This document shows, piece after piece, positions 1 through 12,582 of a stretch of 64,000 bases of DNA. The position numbers were made by a program, and so were the translations under genes. Source of the DNA: Otatea glauca (Eukaryota; Streptophyta; Magnoliopsida; Poales; Poaceae). Under the pieces are notes generated by a model. The model was not told the origin of the DNA. It saw nothing but the letters and a program-made list of their open reading frames with translations, and made no database searches. The number at the start of each line of letters is the position of its first letter. Positions within the stretch are counted from its first letter, which is position 1. The stretch spans positions 57,821,524 to 57,885,523 of the forward strand of contig CM070722.1 of NCBI GenBank assembly GCA_036346275.1, given 5' to 3'.

Positions 1-318
1 AGCGGTTCGAGTACTAAACACGCCTGCAAGGCGACGCCGGTTGTGTTGTGCAATCGCGAGATGCAGCAGTTGGAGTTGGCGACACGTAATTCCGAATAGG
101 CGATGATCAGTAGCAGTGCAAAGCTAGTTTGAACCAAACTTGCTTTCGGGGCGCCACACACCGCAGCACGTACGCACGAGCAGGTCCCGGCCGATCGACA
201 ATGAAAAGACCGTCCAGATGGCCAGATAGAGACACGATCCCATCCTCGTGAATTTGCGTGGCCAAACCGCATTCCCATCCCTGTTGTACGCTGTCACTAT
301 TAAATAAGTAGTAATAAT
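1..318. other. Unassigned left-edge sequence
   Basis: No gene, RNA or repeat structure could be recognised here. The composition is mixed, and no open frame of useful length has recognisable similarity. It may be flanking DNA of a gene or element outside the window. Confidence 0.4.
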
Positions 319-905
319 ACCTATACTATACTTCGCAAGTTTGCCACCTCCTAGGCGTTTTGAGCCGAGAGAGGCCGGCTCGGCTCACGGCTCGAGTCGA
401 GCCGGCCAATTTTTTTTTTACATCTGACCTATACTATACTTCGCAAGTTTGCCGCCTCCTGGGCGTTTTGAGCTGGGAGGGGCCGGCTTGGCTCGCGGCT
501 CGAGCTGAGCCGGCCAAATTTTTTTACATCTGGGTCTTTTTAAAAAAAAAAATTTACGGATAGGTCTTTTTTGGAAAAAAAAATTACGATTGGATTCTTT
601 TCCCGAAAAAGATTATATATTACGTCAATACCCTTTTAGCGTTTTTAGGAGTAGTGCTCGGGTCCTTTTTAGGAAAATCGAAATTGCGTTTAGGTCATTT
701 TTGGAAGGGAAAAATCGTTTCTTTTTTTTTAAAAAAAAAATATGCATCGTATTTATGTCCTTTTTTTTGCTTTTCTAGCATTACGTTTAAACCTTTTGCG
801 AAAAACAAAGTCTTATTTTTAGATCTTTTCGCGCGTTTTCTCGATTTACTCGTGTGTGGAGCGTCAATCGCGCGTTTTATCGATTTTCTCGCGTGAAAAG
901 CAGCG
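319..905 (+). repeat. Dispersed repeat with 108-bp tandem duplication and T/A-run subrepeats
   Basis: Two copies of a roughly 108-bp unit lie in tandem at 319-426 and 427-532. Each starts ACCTATACTATACTTCGCAA and ends in a GGCTCGAG/GAGCCGGCC block followed by a T run. From 533 to about 800 shorter degenerate units follow, each with 'GGTC + T run + A run + ttacg'. A related segment lies in the opposite orientation near 54150-54620. This is noncoding repeat DNA whose class I cannot name. Confidence 0.6.
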
Positions 906-1179
906 TCCGCCGCGTGGCACGCAGCGCATAAATTTCTAGTTCTATCTAAGGGCAGTCGGATCTGCATCAAACTGTCATTTCGAAGGGACGGTTACGGTGC
1001 TTCTGTGCCGCGTGTGCTACAGAGTTTGTTGCAACAAATTTTGTGGCGCGTCAGGTGTTTTTGTCGCCGGGATGCCGTGCTCATCGACCCGGTCTTTCGA
1101 AATTATCATAAAATAACTTCAATTGATCCTGTGAAACAACCTAGTGTGCCACGTTAACTGAAAGAACATGTAGAGGTTT

Positions 1180-2870
1180 ACCCATGTTGGTGATAAATAT
1201 TTGACTGTATTTGGGTTAGGAGTGCTCAGGTTTGAGTTTGATTTGAATTGGATTTCAAATTGAACCAATTTGAGCTATTTTCAGTAGGAGCTGCACTACC
1301 GGCCTTGTAATGACAGTACTGCTGACCGAGTGGCACTACCAACATTTCTGATCCGGTAGTTATTTTTCAGAGAAGGCATCTCGAGGGTTACAGATCAACC
1401 GGCATTACCGACAGCTAAGACACAGTAGTACCGGACTTGTGGTACTATCGGCCTATGGTTAGCGGTAGTGCTGACTTTATAAACGAGATCTGATTTATTT
1501 TTAGCTATTGCATAATTATTGTATGTCATTTTGGACATTGCTATATGATGGTTTTTCTTGTTTTTGATGGTTGCAAGATAGCGGTGCTAGGTCATGGTGA
1601 GGCGGAGGATGATTGGGACTAGGTGAGATGCATCGGAGGTCCAAATGATCGATGATTGCTGGATGATGACTGGAGACAGATTCATTGCGAGCCTAGAAGA
1701 CAAGGGAACGATTCAAATGCTAGCTTGGAGCTGTTTGGATCAAGGAGAGCTGTTGGATTGCGGTTTAGTGGATAGAGTACCGGTCAAGTTAGCTTGTTTT
1801 GAGAAGCGTGCAAAACCCGTTATGTTATTGGGTTGCGGGTTAGCCTATGTATGAGTGATGGAATGAATCTTAACCCTTGATTAGGTTTCTTGAGAGTTAA
1901 GAAGATCATCCAAGAGTGGAGATTGCTTCGAGATTGCTATAAATAGAGGGGGATGTGTGTCTCTCCCTTGAAGGTTTTGTGTACTCTTTTGAGCTTTGTC
2001 CACCTTGTTGTGAGGTTTTGTAAATCTTCTTTTCAAGAAATAAAATTTTATTTCTTTACTAGTCTGAATTTAATCTCAGCATTTATTTTATTTTTTAAAT
2101 TCAGTATTTAAATTCCACACTTTAAATTCTTATTCACCTTATGTCTTAAATTCAGCATTTAAATTCCGTACTTTAAATTCTTGCAATTTACTTTCCGCAT
2201 ATTTGGATTTGCCTCCCCTCCTTCTAAATGCTTGCGGATCTTATGACAAGGATGAATGATTGATAGATGAATCTTGTTCAAATCATATCCCAATCATCTA
2301 AGCAAACTTTGTGTTTTTTTTGCAAGAAATCGATCTTTTGTTCTTGAGAAGAGCTATTCTTGTATATCGTGTTTGTGTGGTTCTTTTCTTGTGTTATTGC
2401 TTGCTGTGATAAGTGGGAGGTTATTTAAGATCACCTTGATCATCAAAACCTCACAATCAAGTCCAAGACCAAGATTTTGGTTTTTGCCCGGTTTTGGTAC
2501 ACTCCTCCTTCAAATTGGAAAAATATCGGAACTTTAACGTTAATCCTAGTGATTGAAGGTTGGAATAGGTTCCTGACCTCTATAAGAAGGTGCATACAAA
2601 ATTTAATGGGCGTTGATCCAGGCGATCTAAAGTTATATTAATTTTTCTTCTGAGATCGTGCTCTATTCCTGTTTTGTTCTTGAAGTCGGGCACTACCGCC
2701 CATAACAAGCGGTAGTACCGACCTCCGGCACTTCCACCCCCTATGCTGCGGTAGTACTGGCCAGAACAGAGTTTCCTAATTTTGCTCTTCTGCGCTTGAG
2801 TATTTCAAGTGAGTTTTGGTTGGATTCTTTTTAAAAAAAATTATTTGTGATCGTTCCCCATCTGTTTACT
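1180..2870 (+). mobile_element. Probable LTR-retrotransposon-derived segment
   Basis: A TATA-like CTATAAATAGAGG at about 1938 is followed by a U5-like stretch with 'ttcaagaaataaaattttatttc'. Short CACTACCGG/CGGTAGT units recur at about 1290-1480 and 2690-2760. The arrangement resembles the promoter part of a plant LTR. No paired LTR, terminal dinucleotides, target duplication or polyprotein frame was located, so class and boundaries are guesses. Confidence 0.35.
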
Positions 2871-2934
2871 ATTTCGGTCATTCATTAATATATTTCAACG
2901 AGTGAATAACATGAACCCACCCACAGGTACCGTG

Positions 2935-3560
2935 GCACATTACATAGCAAAATGGTAAACTAAGTGGTAATCATTTTAAGTGCATGTGATGGCTTATTGT
3001 GTGATTAATGGTTTATTTTGAACTTGTTTATTAGACAAACTCACAAAGTGATGGCAACTTCTGCACTTAAAGTGGTAGATTTTTTTAAAAAGTCCATACA
3101 ATAACTTAGGGTGAAAGTGATGGTAATTTTTAAACTTTTTTATGATACAGACTCACAACATATTGGTAACTTTTGAACTTAGAATGGTAATTATAATAAA
3201 ATGCATGTGATAACTGAGAGGAAGTGATGGCAATTTTTAAACTGTTTTATCTTGTAAACTCGCAAAAAAATGATAAATTTTTAACATAAGGAGGAAATTT
3301 GTTAAATGTGTGTCCCAAGTTTGAGGTGTTTTTGTACGTTGGTGATGGTGTATAGGTGATGATAATTGGTGTCATTATCTGGGATGAGGGTTGTATTAAC
3401 TTTATTTTTCTCTAATGAATGGGCAGACTTCACTCATTTGCTTAAAAATATGTTGTTAAATGTGACTATGATAGCTTACGGTGCAATGATGGCAAATTTT
3501 GAACTTTTTCTACGCATACAAAAAGCGAATGTAAATTTTGAGTACTCAAAGGACCAAATT
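2935..3560. repeat. Degenerate tandem repeat, units of roughly 125 bp
   Basis: Diverged units recur with the phrases 'actcacaa', 'tgatggcaa' or 'tgatggtaa', and 'atttttaaac' or 'ttttgaactt'. At least four copies can be recognised between about 2940 and 3510. The block lies directly upstream of the hAT element at 3688 and is noncoding. Confidence 0.55.
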
Positions 3561-3687
3561 CACTATGAGCGCAGATGTTAATTTAGGGGCTAGACTAATT
3601 GAGCTAATTAAATTGTGTTTATGCAAGCCATGTTGTTTCTGCAGGCCACAGGCTTGCACAAGGCGTGTGGTTTTGTGGGCTAGTGCT

Positions 3688-5101
3688 CAGGGTTCAAAAA
3701 ACCAACGAAAACCGATCGGTTTTCGCGAAAACCGCCCGTACCGAATCGGTTCGGCAAGTAAAACTGTTCGGAAAACCGTTCAGTTGAATAGTAAATTTAA
3801 AATTTTTGAAGAAATTTAGCAAAATATGTCAAAAATTTTTGAATTTTTTTTGTGCGGTCCTGAGGTAATCCTAATGATTCTATAAAATTTTCAGATTATT
3901 ATCAGATATATACATTTTTTAAAAATTCTAACAGTGATACTGTCACAATATATGCTCTTCAGTTTTTTATTTTCTAGGGGCACAAAATGAAGTATAATAT
4001 TTCTTAAACTTTTTTGTGATTTTATAACATCATTAAAATGATTATGTAAAAATTTTAGATGATGATCAGATATGTGTATTTTTTTAAAATTCTGAAAGTG
4101 CTATTATCATTGTATATGCTCTTCTATTTTTGATTTTATATGGGCAATAAATGAAGTCTAATATTTTTGAAAATTTTAGTACATGATCATTTGTCACTAT
4201 TTATATTTTAATTGAAATTTTAGAATATAATAAATCTTTTTAATATTTATAAAAATCTGACAGTGTATTTGTTCCTTTTCATTAATTGCTGTTTTAGATT
4301 TTTTAGAAGAAATAAATGATTTAAAAAATCGTATAAATTTCTCTAAGGTGTTTTATTGATTAATTGGGATTTTTTGTAAATTTTTCAATTTTTTTGCAAT
4401 GTTTTCTTATATTTTCACTACTTTTCCTTCTGTCATCGGTTTTCGACATTCTGTTCATGTAGGTCGAACATGCCATTTCTGCGACAATGGAAGAGTGACG
4501 AAGCTATGCTTATGCCTACTCCACAACTTCAATTGAAAGGTATTATAATGTAAATGGTGTTGACAAGTGAATGGTAGTGAAATTGCGAATGATTTTGCTT
4601 TGTGGTTATGTAAATATCGATTTTTGCACTTGTGTGATTGTAGTATTGCAATAAAAGATTATTTATTGACATATTATTGCTAAATACATAACTTACAACT
4701 TCTAATTCTCTAAAATATAGCAAAGGTCAGGTCAATTTTTTTTCAAATTTAGGAGAGATCATTCTGGATTTTTTTCACGTTTTCACATACCTTATTTATA
4801 TATTTATTATATTTTTACTCAATTTTAGCCTTCCCTATATTCCTACAAATTTTACAATATTTTTTTGTATTTTTCCTTATTTTTTTCGATTTCCCCCTAA
4901 TTTTTCCAACCTCAGGCGGTTTTTGCAGTTTTCTCCAAAAACCGCTCGGTTTTTCGTCAAAAACCGTGGTTTTCGCTGACCAGTTTGACCAGAGTTCAAA
5001 ATTTTTGAATTTGAAATCCGTTCAATTTTCCGTAGTTTACTGCGAAAACCGATACCGCTGGCGTCGCGAAAACCGCTGGCGAGACAAGATTGTTAACCCT
5101 G
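3688..5101. mobile_element. Non-autonomous hAT element (short copy)
   Basis: The element begins CAGGGTTC and ends AACCCTG, giving CAGGGTT terminal inverted repeats. Flanks are ctagtgct (3680-3687) and ttagtgct (5102-5109), an 8-bp target duplication with one mismatch, as expected for the hAT superfamily. Both subterminal regions are packed with aaaccg/cggttt motifs. Its interior (about 4468-4760) matches, in reverse orientation, 37360-37640 of the larger element at 37034-40608, so it looks like an internally deleted relative. No coding capacity remains. It ends about 170 bp before the AAP-A start codon. Confidence 0.8.
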
Positions 5102-5159
5102 TTAGTGCTCACGTGGGGCACTGTGGACGCGGGGTGATGCGCGCTAGGCCCGTAGTCGT

Positions 5160-5270
5160 CTCAGTCCCCTTGTATATACATACATACACCGATCGCGGCT
5201 CTTCGCCCTCACAGCTATTCACTCCTCCTGCCCAACCCACCCCACCCCCATCCCAGCCAGAGAGAGAGAG
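5160..5270 (+). promoter_or_regulatory. Core promoter and 5' UTR of AAP-A
   Basis: A TATA-like TTGTATATACATACATACA occurs at about 5169-5187, some 85-100 bp before the ATG at 5271. The following leader is C-rich and ends in an AG repeat directly before the ATG. The upstream hAT element stops at 5101, so all more distal promoter sequence is transposon-derived. The transcription start is inferred, not seen. Confidence 0.5.
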
Positions 5271-8200
5271 ATGACGCAGGACGTCGAGATGGCGGCACGG
5301 AACGGCGCCGGCGGGGCGTACCTCTCTCCTCCTCCGCGGCAGGGCGGCGGCGGCGACGACGACGGCAAGCCGAGGCGAACCGGTAAGCTAAAGGAGGCTC
5401 GGATATATATACACTTAACCGCCGTTTCTTCTCTTTCCTTTTCTTTTTCGCCTTTCTGCAAAATGCGTATATACGTAGCAGGCGCAGATGGCTAGCTTTT
5501 TCGTGACATCAAGAACTAGCCTTTTTGTGTCTGATATCGTTACGATTGTACGTCTTGTGCCATTGCTGTGCTGCACATCTGTGTTTTGGCACGATGGAGC
5601 TTGGGTGCGGACTTCATTTGCTTAGCACGAAACAAGCAGACACACCCAGAGAGAGAGAGGGAGGGAGAGTTGAATTATCGGGGCAAGTTGTAGCTGTTTG
5701 TCTGGTTGGTTTGCATCCAGGGCGGAAGAAACTGGAGTATCATCATGCCGGCCTGGCTCTGTTTCTCCCCAACCTCTCTCCTCCAAAATCGGTCGCCTGC
5801 CATAGCATTTACAGCTTTGCAAGAACTGAGGAAACAGATTGAATTTAAGCATTTTTTTCCCTTTTGGGGGCTGCGCAAAAGAACAGTGACGTGCACGGTC
5901 CAACTAGATTTGTCTTGAGACGAGCATATGCTACTATTTCGTAATCGATTCATTTGTACGCATTCCGCGCACCTCCAGCATGGAGCAGGATAGACAAACA
6001 TGGTGGTGCCATGGCTGCAAGCATAGGTCGCAACGCAGGCTGCTCCAACGTCGCCTTCTCCACGGTCAACCGTCAACTCAGACGGAAATTGGCGCACAGG
6101 GGCAGTGTGCGCGTGAGCATTTGATGTGAGATTGCACGGCCCAGATGTCCTGGGTATACTGGTATACTAGTGCATTTCTGGCCAGTGTCCTCGTAATGTG
6201 AATACAAGTATGGAATTAGGCGCATGCACATCTCTGGCTTGTGCGTCAGTACTTTATAGATTCCCTCCATCGCATGTTTTGGGGGAAAATCACCACAAAC
6301 TTTTTGACGATAATGCTTAGGGGACATGGCACGTGTAAACTATTTTTATTATTTAAACTCTATAAAAAGTATATATACAAGTTTTTAAAAATTCTTAAAA
6401 ATTACTATACGTGAGGAGATTAGCTTCTACAATTCTATAAATTTTGAAGGTTAAACTCAATCGTATTTCAAATATATAAAATTGACAAGTAGTGACCCGA
6501 AAAGTGATGAACAGTGAAAATCACTATCCATACTGATTTTTTCCGTATCTTTCAAATACGATTGAGTTTTGTGTTCAAATTTTACATAGTTATAGAAACT
6601 AACCTCCCCTACGTATAGTATTTTTTTAAGAATTTTTAAAAACTTATACATATAATTTTTACAGAGTTTAAATAATAAGAGAGGTGTATTTGCACCTTAT
6701 ATGTCTCCTAATGTTTTGAACTGCCCTTTAAGGTATATCAGCATCAGTAGTCAGCCTGAACGAGGACAGTGCATTCGTACTGCCTGAGGCCCTACAGCTA
6801 TTCACAAATCATTCCGGCCTGAAAGCCCCTCTTTGGCTGGCCTTCCTGGTCGTTTGCTATGGAGTAAGAATATGTTTAGTTTCCTTGACGCAAACCAAAA
6901 CCAAACAGTACCACATTGAGTACTCTATCTTATGTAAATAAATATCATTCTGTACTTTCATCGAGTCATATTTACAGAAGAAGATTATATTATCCATCTC
7001 CATTATATTTTTTAGATGATATGTCTTACTCTTTCTGTTTAAGTTTATAAAGCATATTTCTTCTTAGACCATAGACTAAGAAGATCTTGAAAATGACTAG
7101 ATTACCCTTAATTATTATCACGAAGCACTATATTCAATGTATGCATGTAGAGAATATACAGTAAAGATGAATATTTAGTAAGAGTAGAGAGAGAACATTA
7201 CATTAATTTTGCATTGGAATATAAATACATCTTATATTGATGGATAAGACCATTCAAAAAATACGTCTTATAAACTTGGACGGTAGGAGTACTCTAGTTT
7301 ATACTAGTAAATGATATTAAAATAGCTAAAAAGAAAGAGTATAAAAGGAAAAAATAGTAAAATATTATTCTCAAATTCTATGAACAAAATTTGAAAACTA
7401 GAATAGATGATGCATCCTAGGCCTGCTGTTTCTGACTTTTTGGCGCACATCTCCACGCACGCCTCTGCCTACATACAAGTAGGAGGAATAATCTTTACGC
7501 GTGGCAACTGGCAATGGCATAGTTCGGTTAGGGTTGTACTTCAGAGTACATAGTCATTAGGGTACGAACAATAAGATAGTCTTAACTTATTTTTAGTATA
7601 TCTATATTAGTTTTGTTCTATGCGAAAAAATAAAAAAAAGAAGAGAGAGAAGAGAGCTAACTCTTATTTAGTAGTAAGTATTGTACGAGAGCATAGGTAG
7701 ATTAGGTATGTACGAGAGAGATAGTTATTGCATGATATCTAGAGTCAACTTTTAGAGATAGCTATTGTACAAGTTGACTTTAGTACTTACTCTAGATGAT
7801 ATAGATAGGAGATGAAGTAAATAGTTGACTTTGTTATTATTCTTACCTGAGGAGTAATGCTATGTAGATAGGATAGTGGCCGGAGAATTCAGAGATTGCA
7901 GCACACCGCACCAAACCAGACGCGAATTACAGGGCCTTCGTGTTCATCGAGAAACAAACAACTTGTATGGGGCCTTTTTACGTTTGACAAGAGAAACATA
8001 GAATGGATACAGTAGAGATATACATTTTAGGATTTGGATTTATATAATCCTAAAGATATATTTCATCCCTTTATAAATATAAGGTCTATAGTTTAAATGA
8101 TCTCGTTCAGAAATATAAAGCTTGCATGTAGATTTAATGAGATTTTTTCTACCATACCTCTATTTATTCTCTCTCAACTACGTTCATTTATTCATTACCA

Positions 8201-11200
8201 CCACACACAAATTATTATCTCTCATCTTTCAAAACAATTAAGTGAGGGTATCTAAGTCATTTTTACTCGTACCTTTCTTAATTTCACCCAAACCTTAATT
8301 CTTGTGCAAAGTTAAAATACGTCTTATATTTCTGAACGAGGGAATATTTTTTTAAAAGTACCACGTATTGTCGCTGGTCTGAAGAGACATTTATTGAAAT
8401 ATATTTATATAATATAAGGCATTTTGTAAAAGCACTATACTATGTACACTACAAGGATTCTGATCTATTGCGACGAAAAAACTACTACAAAATATAATTC
8501 CCTGTGATATTTATCATTATTGCCACAAATTATTTTTTCATGATGATAGGTATGCCATATCGCAATGATTTTTAGGTTATGGTGATAAAATGATATCGCA
8601 ACAGTAAAACCGTTGTAATATCATATTTTGTTGCACGATTTAAATTTTGTTGCAATGCGCTATTGCCATATGGTTTATTGCAACAATTGGCAACAAATTT
8701 AACTTTGTTCTAATATGTACATATTACAACGAATTTAGGCTTACCGCAACAATTATTTTTGTTGTAATAAATAGATTTCCTTGTAGTGGATCTACATTCT
8801 CTAGCACTGTAATACCTTGCCCCGTTAATATAAAGACCCATATGGCCTATGTTGAATAGTGGTGGGATTAATCCTACATTGCTGGCCTAAAATGAGTTGC
8901 CGTAGAATATAATGCTTGTTGGGTTCAAATATAGCACCTCCAGGTTAACTCTTTTATACGAAACGAGGACGAAAGTGTAACCGGGGTGCTATGTGTGAGC
9001 GGGCCCATCCCATGGATGGCTGGGCATTGAGCAAATTTGGAACAGAGTGTTACAAACACTCTCTAGCAACATAAAAATATATTATAAAAATATGTTGGAA
9101 CCACTATTCAAACTAAAGACCTTATGAAAAACAAGTAGCCTCACTAGTTAACTCAACCTTATATCACAATTTTCTTATACTCATATTGTAATTACTACGA
9201 GTAAAACATAACATGCTTCAAACATGTAGAAAAATATCCCTAGAGAATAAAAAATGCATTAAATATTGTCTCTATAAGATAAGAGCGATTTAGAAAGTAT
9301 CTAAAAAATGTCTCTACAATATTTTTGTTTTAACTATTTACAAAATATCTCAAAAGGACTCATCTACAATCCGCATTCTACGTAATTTATCCAAAACATC
9401 TCAAATTGTGTTTCTACGTTTAAGTCACTTTCTAAAATGCCACAAAGAGTGTCTTTTAATACGATAATGGTAATTTATAGAGATAAATAAAAAATATCTA
9501 AATGGGTATAAAGTTTTTGTTGCAGCTTATGAGAGGGTGAAGGAACTTGTCTCCCATGGTTCAATGATTTGTTTCGAGTTGTGTCACGTCCCAAAACAGT
9601 GCCTCGGAGCGACAGCCGCCGTGCACTTGTGGTTCTCAGCCCACAAGGCCACGAGTAGGCTCACAGAACTGATTTCAAAAAAACAGTTCGAAAACCGAAA
9701 TTCGAAAATCGAAATTATCCAATTGAAAATTGCTCGAAAATCGTCAAAAACCGAAAAGAAGTCAAAAATTTTGAGAAAAAAAATCGAAAACCGACCAAAC
9801 AATTGAATGTTCCTTAGAGCCGATTTTGAGCGATTTTCGCTTGATTTTCAACCGGTTTACGTCGCATAATTTTTTTAATTTTTTTGAATTAGAGCGTTTA
9901 CCGATCGGTTTTAAATCTCGAACCGGCCCGACAAAATCGAAAATCGCGATTTTCGAACGGTTTTCATTGGTTTTGCAAATCATGCCTACAAGCATGTTAA
10001 GCCTACACCAAAACCCAACAGTGGTAAGTGAAATAGCTGGTGTGGCACTGAAATAACGCACAGACCGCTCCTGGGAGAAAAGGACGCTCCCAAGGCTTTA
10101 GAAAGATAAGTCACCCTGCTTCACGACGGAGCTAAAGCTCACGCCGGCCACAGCCATGGAGCTCTCCATGAACGCTGCTCTTATGCCCACTGCCGACTTC
10201 CCTGCGACGAGCGCACCGCTGATTCGCTCCTCCCTCCCTCAGAAGGGAAGAAGCCGGCTTGCTTCTCTAATAAGCTTTCCCCTCCTTGATATCTCTACGG
10301 TGTCCCGTAATCAGAAGAAAGAAACAGCCAGCTCCTGCTTGTCCTGTAGGCTGTAGAAGGAGGCTACGTGCCAACCTTTTGGGTCAAGCACTTATTTGCA
10401 AATAGTTTCCAGCTTGTAAGGGTCTTTCTGCAATATTGCAGACTAAAGTGCAAACAAAACAATGGTTATGGTTTTTCTGCAAAAATGGTTAGGCCTAATT
10501 TGGTTTGGGCTATCACAACTTGCCTATCTGTGGGCATGGGACATGAGTCCTGTATTCCTGCTGTCCCAGAGTGTGCATGCATATACAGAGAAGTATTTGC
10601 AAACTCTGATTGGGGGCTACAATTCTTGGATAGATCATATATACATGCATGAGTGCAAAATTATTGGTAGATTTAATTAGGTGCGAGATGTTATCTATGG
10701 ATTACTTTTGTAAAAAAAAATATAAATAAGTTCCAAAAGGAGTTACAATGATGGGCTAGTAAAACATTCAGGATGGTACTGACTCACAGCTTGTGCAATT
10801 TGTTGAGCAGGAACGGTATGGACAGCGAGCGCGCACATAATCACGGCGGTCATCGGCTCCGGCGTGCTCTCCCTCGCCTGGTCGACGGCGCAGCTCGGCT
10901 GGGTCGTCGGGCCGGTCACCCTGCTGCTCTTCTCTGTCATCACCTACTACACCTCCGGCCTTCTCGCCGACTGTTACCGCACCGGCGATCCTGTCACCGG
11001 GAAGAGGAACTACACCTACATGGACGCCGTCGCGTCCTACCTAGGTAAGTACTTACTTGTGCGAACATGAACTGAATTTCTCTGTGAATTCAGCCATGGC
11101 CGGACATGATGCATAATATATTCTGCATTAACTCTGTTCATGTGCTCGTCTGTGCAGGTGGCTGGCAAGTCTGGTCCTGTGGTGTTTTTCAGTATGTCAA

Positions 11201-12582
11201 CTTGTTTGGAACCGCAATTGGGTACACAATTACAGCATCCATCAGCGCGGCGTAAGTTCTTAACAAACGATTCATCTGTGGAAATTCACAAGTTTTCAGC
11301 TAAATCTCATTGTTTGAGAATTTCCGTTATGATTGGATGATCGACAGGGCTATACACAAGTCCAACTGCTTCCACAAGAACGGCCACGCCGCCGATTGCA
11401 GCGTCTACCTCAACACGTACATGATAGTCTTCGGGGTCGTCCAGATCTTCTTCTCCCAGCTTCCAAACTTCCACGACCTGTCGTGGCTGTCGATCCTCGC
11501 CGCGGTCATGTCCTTCTCCTACTCGACGATCGCCGTCGGCCTCGCGCTGGCACGAACCATATCAGGTGCGCTAATATTAATCAAGAAGACAGTCTCGCTG
11601 ATGCATAATGTACAGGCTTTCTCATCATTCTCTGATACGTTGCGTCATGCGTGCTTTCGCAGGTCGTACTGGTAAGACTAATCTGACAGGCACTGAAGTT
11701 GGAGTAGACGTCACCTCAGCCCAGAAGATCTGGCTCGCATTCCAAGCGCTCGGCGACATCGCGTTCGCCTACTCGTACTCCATGATTCTGATAGAAATCC
11801 AGGTAAGAACTACACAAAAAGGTTCAGAGCTTGACAATACATGAACACTAGTCACAAATGTGTGTTCAGTTTACAAGGCGTTTCAGTAAGTTAGTGTCTG
11901 ACGCTCAACTCTTAAACTGAAACTGCAGGACACGGTGAGGTCTCCACCGGCGGAGAACAAGACGATGAAGAAGGCCACCCTGCTCGGCGTGTCGACCACC
12001 ACGGCGTTCTACATGCTCTGCGGCTGCCTCGGCTACGCGGCGTTCGGGAACGCCGCGCCGGGGAACATCCTGACCAGATTCGGCTTCTACGAACCCTACT
12101 GGCTCATCGACTTCGCCAATGTCTGTATCGTAGTGCACCTGGTCGGCGCCTACCAGGTGTTCTGCCAGCCCATCTACGCCGCCGTCGAGACCTGGGCCGC
12201 CGCGCGCAGGCCCAACGCCGAGTTCATCACCCGCGAGCACCAGGTCGTCGCCGGGAAGCGGTGCAGGTTCAGCGTCAACCTCTTCAGGCTGACGTGGCGG
12301 ACAGCGTTCGTGGTCGTGAGCACGGCCCTCGCCATCGTCATGCCCTTCTTCAACGACATCCTCGGCTTCCTCGGCGCCGTCGGGTTCTGGCCGCTCACCG
12401 TGTACTACCCGGTGGAGATGTACATCCGGCAGCGGCGGATACAGAAGTACACAACGAGGTGGGTAGCGCTGCAGACGCTCAGCTTCGTGTGCTTCCTGGT
12501 GTCGCTCGCCGCGGCGGTCGCGTCCATTGAAGGTGTCACCGAGTCGCTCAAGCACTATGTTCCGTTCAAAACTAAGTCATGA
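5271..12582 (+). CDS. Amino acid permease, AAP family (AAP-A), six exons
   Basis: Proton-coupled amino acid importer of the plasma membrane (AAAP/AAP family, PF01490-type). Exons: 5271-5382, 10811-11044, 11158-11251, 11348-11565, 11663-11802, 11929-12582; 483 aa, the usual AAP length. All introns are GT-AG. Residues 1-37 form an acidic, glycine-rich cytosolic tail. The core opens with GTVWTASAHIITAVIGSGVL (about 38-57), the typical first membrane helix, followed by LGWVVGP, the conserved SNCFHKNGH loop, PNFHDLSWLS, IEIQDTVRSPPAENKTMKKA, GFYEPYWLIDFAN and VFCQP. It ends with PVEMYIRQRRI and the C-terminal tail HYVPFKTKS. About 10-11 membrane segments are expected. ATG 5271 is the first in frame; the in-frame ATG at 5289 (gagATGGcg) has a better context. 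Intron 1 (5428 bp) is full of MITEs; the others are 96-126 bp. It is a tandem paralogue of AAP-B. The substrate and the rice numbering cannot be decided from sequence alone. Confidence 0.95.
6346..6678. mobile_element. Foldback MITE in AAP-A intron 1
   Basis: The arms run from TTATTATTTAAACTCT at 6346 to its complement ending at 6678. About 150 bp of inverted similarity surrounds a short centre near 6500-6540. The arms contain 'actcaatcgtatttcaaat' and its complement. The same sequence module recurs many times at 58250-59720. No clear target duplication was found. Confidence 0.65.
7029..7289. mobile_element. Stowaway-type MITE in AAP-A intron 1
   Basis: This 261-bp element has terminal inverted repeats CTCTTTCTGTTTAAGTTTAT (left) and CTCCTACCGTCCAAGTTTAT (complement of the right end). 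It is flanked by TA on both sides (7027-7028 and 7290-7291). TA duplication and 'CTCC..CCGT' ends are the hallmarks of Tc1/mariner-derived Stowaway MITEs. Confidence 0.8.
8100..8344. mobile_element. Stowaway-like MITE in AAP-A intron 1
   Basis: The left end CTCGTTCAGAAATATAAAG is mirrored by CTTATATTTCTGAACGAGGG on the right. These are the common 'CTCCCTCGTTC...AAATATAAG' ends of grass Stowaway MITEs. The left terminal bases and the TA duplication are eroded, so exact ends are approximate. Confidence 0.65.
8447..8788. mobile_element. Short CACTA-type non-autonomous element in AAP-A intron 1
   Basis: The 342-bp element has CACTACAAGGA at its left end and TCCTTGTAGTG at its right end. Subterminal 'gcaaca/ttgttg' motifs recur in both orientations, as in CACTA elements. 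The flanking triplets (gta and gat) do not match, so the 3-bp target duplication is lost or the ends are slightly misplaced. Confidence 0.65.
8789..9640. other. Intronic DNA without recognisable feature
   Basis: This AT-rich part of AAP-A intron 1 holds no coding frame, RNA gene or repeat with definable ends that I can recognise. Confidence 0.4.
9665..9985. repeat. aaaccg/cggttt-rich repeat, probably hAT-derived
   Basis: Dense, mirrored 'cgaaaaccg', 'cgaaaatcg' and 'cggtttt' motifs fill this block, like the subterminal regions of the hAT elements at 3688 and 37034. Terminal repeats and target duplication were not found, so it is a probable degraded relative. Confidence 0.5.
9986..10810. other. 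End of AAP-A intron 1
   Basis: This stretch contains one GC-richer patch (about 10130-10360) that is open in one frame and unlike its surroundings; it could be a gene fragment but matches nothing I recognise. The rest is ordinary intronic DNA. The splice acceptor is gttgagcag at 10802-10810. Confidence 0.35.

Noticed and set aside
5622..6097. Open frames of 93-140 codons at the start of AAP-A intron 1
   Set aside because: They are - strand frames in intronic DNA with no domain and no coding-like codon use.
10156..10356. 66-codon open frame in AAP-A intron 1
   Set aside because: The patch is GC-richer than its surroundings and may be a gene fragment, but neither strand gives a recognisable domain.
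11905..12555. 216-codon - strand open frame over AAP-A exon 6
   Set aside because: Same artefact of GC-rich coding sequence; it is rich in Arg, Glu and His with no motif.
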